Shown in pieces: positions 32,377 through 34,131 of a DNA stretch of 34,131 nucleotides. Below the pieces are notes generated by a model. That model ran no database searches. It was not told the DNA's origin and saw nothing but the letters and a program-made list of their open reading frames with translations. Source of the DNA: Flavobacterium sp. CF136 (lineage in GTDB: Bacteria > Bacteroidota > Bacteroidia > Flavobacteriales > Flavobacteriaceae); contig NZ_AKJZ01000039.1 of the NCBI RefSeq assembly GCF_000282055.1, positions 1-34,131 of the forward strand. The letters are read 5' to 3'. The position numbers were made by a program, and so were the translations under genes. Every line of letters begins with the position of its first letter. Position 1 is the stretch's first letter.

Positions 32377-33711
32377 ATGAATAAATTTTTTTATAAAATA
32401 ACTTTTGCTTCTATCCTTGTTTCATTTTTAGTAAATTCATGTTCTACTGAAGATTTAAAAAACGAAAAGAATGAAAATATTGCTGCAATAAATAAAGCAG
32501 AAGAATATTTTAATAGTAATGAAGTTAAATTAAAAGATAATATATATTTTTCCGGAACCCCGGATTGGAAAAATGCAAGTTTTAAAAATGACACTATATT
32601 AGTATCTTTAATATCAGATAATCCTGTATCTGTAAAAGATATTAATAATTGGGATAAGCCACTGTACTTTAACTCACATCTACTTATTATTAAGAAAAAA
32701 TATGATAGCACCTTTGATTATAACTTAAAGGTTTATTTCTCTTCTGATGTAATGAGTTTGAATATAAATCGCTATCATTTATACGATATGGAGAATAGAT
32801 TAACTTCAGATAACGGTAAAAAACCAATAAAAAGTAAAAAAAGTTCAATAACCAGTAAATCCAACGCTTGTGAGCTTTGGGGGACGTTTGCGGTAGATAG
32901 AGAAACAGGAGAAGAAAGATTATTATATACCTGGTGGCAATGTGATGGTTCCGGACGTACTGATGAACAAGCACCTCCGGATGGTGGAGGTGGCGGTGAA
33001 GGGGCACCATTAAGTGATGCAGAGCTCATTGAAGATTATATAAATGATGCAGAATTAGACCCTTGTCCGAAGGCAATTTTAGCAGAGTTAAAAATCGCAT
33101 CCAATTGTGATATTGCAAATATATTTACAAAATTAGGAGCTAATACGGTCTATAATCTTAATATTGTTTCTGGAGATGCAGGAATTAAGCCAGCATATAC
33201 TACAAGAAATAGTAAAAACAATTATACTACCATTATAAATAATGAAGCTTATACCTCATCTACTCAATTATATAAAGCAGCCAACATATTGCATGAGATA
33301 ACCCATGCTTTTTTTATGAGCTTAGTAGATGATTATGATAGTTCACAAAATCCTGCTGTATTTAATGAGTTTCCAGTACTTTTTCAGACTTATGTAGATA
33401 CAAAATATCCAAAAAACACAGAAAATAAACATCATGAAGAAATGGCTAATACTTATGTAGAAGCTATTGGTGCTGCTTTGCAAGAATTTCAAACTGGAGT
33501 AGCTGTACCAAGTGGAGAAAAGCCTGATCAAATTTATACTGATTTAGCTTGGGGAGGGTTGAGAGATGCTCCCATTTATGAGAAAAAATTTCCAGCAGAA
33601 ACTGCAGAAAGATTGAGAATTGATAATAGGCTCGCTTCTGAGCAAACTGGCAATACAATAGGTGCAGGTACCGCGCAACAACAAATCCCAATAGGAAAAC
33701 CTTGTAATTAA
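32377..33711 (+). CDS. Lipoprotein with HEXXH metallopeptidase-like motif
   Basis: 444 residues from ATG 32377. A lipoprotein signal (ITFASILVSFLVNSC) precedes a ~130-residue N-terminal region rich in Lys and Ser. A Trp/Cys segment (CELWGTFAVDRETGEE, YTWWQCDGSG) and a Pro/Gly linker (DGGGGGEGAP) follow. The C-terminal domain holds ILHEITHAFF (His306, Glu307, His310), a zincin-type zinc motif, with HHEEMANTYVEAI at 352-364 as a possible source of the third ligand. A peptidase or a non-catalytic zinc domain are both possible; I cannot name the family. Another lipoprotein gene starts 7 bases after its stop. Confidence 0.8.
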   Translation: MNKFFYKITFASILVSFLVNSCSTEDLKNEKNENIAAINKAEEYFNSNEVKLKDNIYFSGTPDWKNASFKNDTILVSLISDNPVSVKDINNWDKPLYFNSHLLIIKKKYDSTFDYNLKVYFSSDVMSLNINRYHLYDMENRLTSDNGKKPIKSKKSSITSKSNACELWGTFAVDRETGEERLLYTWWQCDGSGRTDEQAPPDGGGGGEGAPLSDAELIEDYINDAELDPCPKAILAELKIASNCDIANIFTKLGANTVYNLNIVSGDAGIKPAYTTRNSKNNYTTIINNEAYTSSTQLYKAANILHEITHAFFMSLVDDYDSSQNPAVFNEFPVLFQTYVDTKYPKNTENKHHEEMANTYVEAIGAALQEFQTGVAVPSGEKPDQIYTDLAWGGLRDAPIYEKKFPAETAERLRIDNRLASEQTGNTIGAGTAQQQIPIGKPCN

Positions 33712-33718
33712 ACTGATT

Positions 33719-34131
33719 ATGAAAAAAGTATTATGCCTGTTTATTATATCACAACTTCTTTTTAGTTGTTCTGTAAATAAGGATCGAAACGCTCCTATTA
33801 ATGATTATATTTCAAGTTTGAATTTGAAAGATTCAGACAAAATTATGATTATTCAGGAAAAAATTAATAATAATGTAACCATTGACATCTTTAAAGGGAA
33901 GATTTACTTCGAACCTTATACTAATAAATATGAAAGGAATGAAGGAGTTAATGAGCCTTTATATGATAAGAAGAATTGGGAAAAAATGAGAAGTAAATAC
34001 GAAAATAAATACATAACAGACCATTGGATAAAAGGAGATTACTGGACTTTAAAAGACTTTAAGTTTCCAAATATTATTTTTATAAAACAGGGAAAATTTC
34101 CTAATCCTGGCAAATATGAAAAATTTGATTT
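33719..34131 (+). CDS. Lipoprotein of unknown function (3' truncated by the window end)
   Basis: The first 137 codons are visible, open to the window end. The signal is MKKVLCLFIISQLLFSC, with a lipobox Cys at residue 17. The visible mature part is charged and Tyr/Lys/Asn-rich (IDIFKGKIYFEPYTNKYE, DHWIKGDYWTLKDFKFPNI). No known domain is recognised. It starts 7 bases after the HEITH lipoprotein stop, so the two are almost certainly cotranscribed and may act together. Confidence 0.8.
   Translation, partial: MKKVLCLFIISQLLFSCSVNKDRNAPINDYISSLNLKDSDKIMIIQEKINNNVTIDIFKGKIYFEPYTNKYERNEGVNEPLYDKKNWEKMRSKYENKYITDHWIKGDYWTLKDFKFPNIIFIKQGKFPNPGKYEKFD

Noticed and set aside
1..34131. CRISPR arrays, tRNA/rRNA genes, insertion sequences, phage or integrase genes
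   Set aside because: None seen on either strand; the tandem repeats in the adhesin are coding and diverged.

Overview
The window looks like chromosome from a Flavobacterium-type member of the Bacteroidota. The DNA is AT-rich. It ends a giant SprB-like gliding adhesin with a type IX secretion (T9SS) type B sorting domain, followed by a PorP/SprF partner. Many genes carry lipoprotein signals, and several gene starts are preceded by the Bacteroidota -7 box TAnnTTTG, three of them with a spaced TTTG/TTG -33 box. No rRNA, tRNA, CRISPR array, transposase or phage gene was seen.

Layout. 1-5943: 3' end of the adhesin gene (about 19 Cys-bounded SprB-type repeats) and its SprF-like partner. 6104-9681: two paralogous LytS-type sensor kinase/LytTR regulator pairs, tail to tail, each pair coupled by an ATGA overlap. 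9983-14994: a co-directional trio of DUF3500 lipoprotein, HupE/UreJ-type membrane protein and TonB-dependent receptor, which I infer to be a small-ligand or metal acquisition unit. 15175-17187: a secreted intradiol-dioxygenase-like lipoprotein, a pirin-like protein lacking the metal-ligand motif, and an unknown protein, closed by a strong terminator. 17431-22267: pgk, a LysM lytic transglycosylase and two lipoproteins (DUF4837, DUF1579). 22566-26759: a GNAT acetyltransferase convergent on a minus-strand cluster rnpA, DUF4349, S41 protease, tandem-OmpA protein. 26887-29566: PlsC-type acyltransferase, acyl-ACP desaturase and an HD hydrolase. 29745-32215: minus-strand feoA-feoB-small Cys-rich membrane protein (ferrous iron uptake). 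32377-34131: a lipoprotein with a HEITH metallopeptidase motif and the start of another lipoprotein, cut by the window end.

Most notable. First, the DUF3500-HupE-TonB receptor unit sits between the double LytTR system and oxygenase/pirin-like genes; it is the best candidate for an undescribed system. Second, two terminator-like hairpins with T-tracts lie inside the first codons of exported-protein genes (hupE-like at 11398 and DUF4837 at 20597), so that the T-tract encodes the Phe/Leu start of the signal-peptide core. This suggests start-codon-proximal attenuation. Third, two modular inverted repeats of a TTCGACTCCG...TGACA type occur in opposite arm arrangements. All functional links between neighbours are inference from position.
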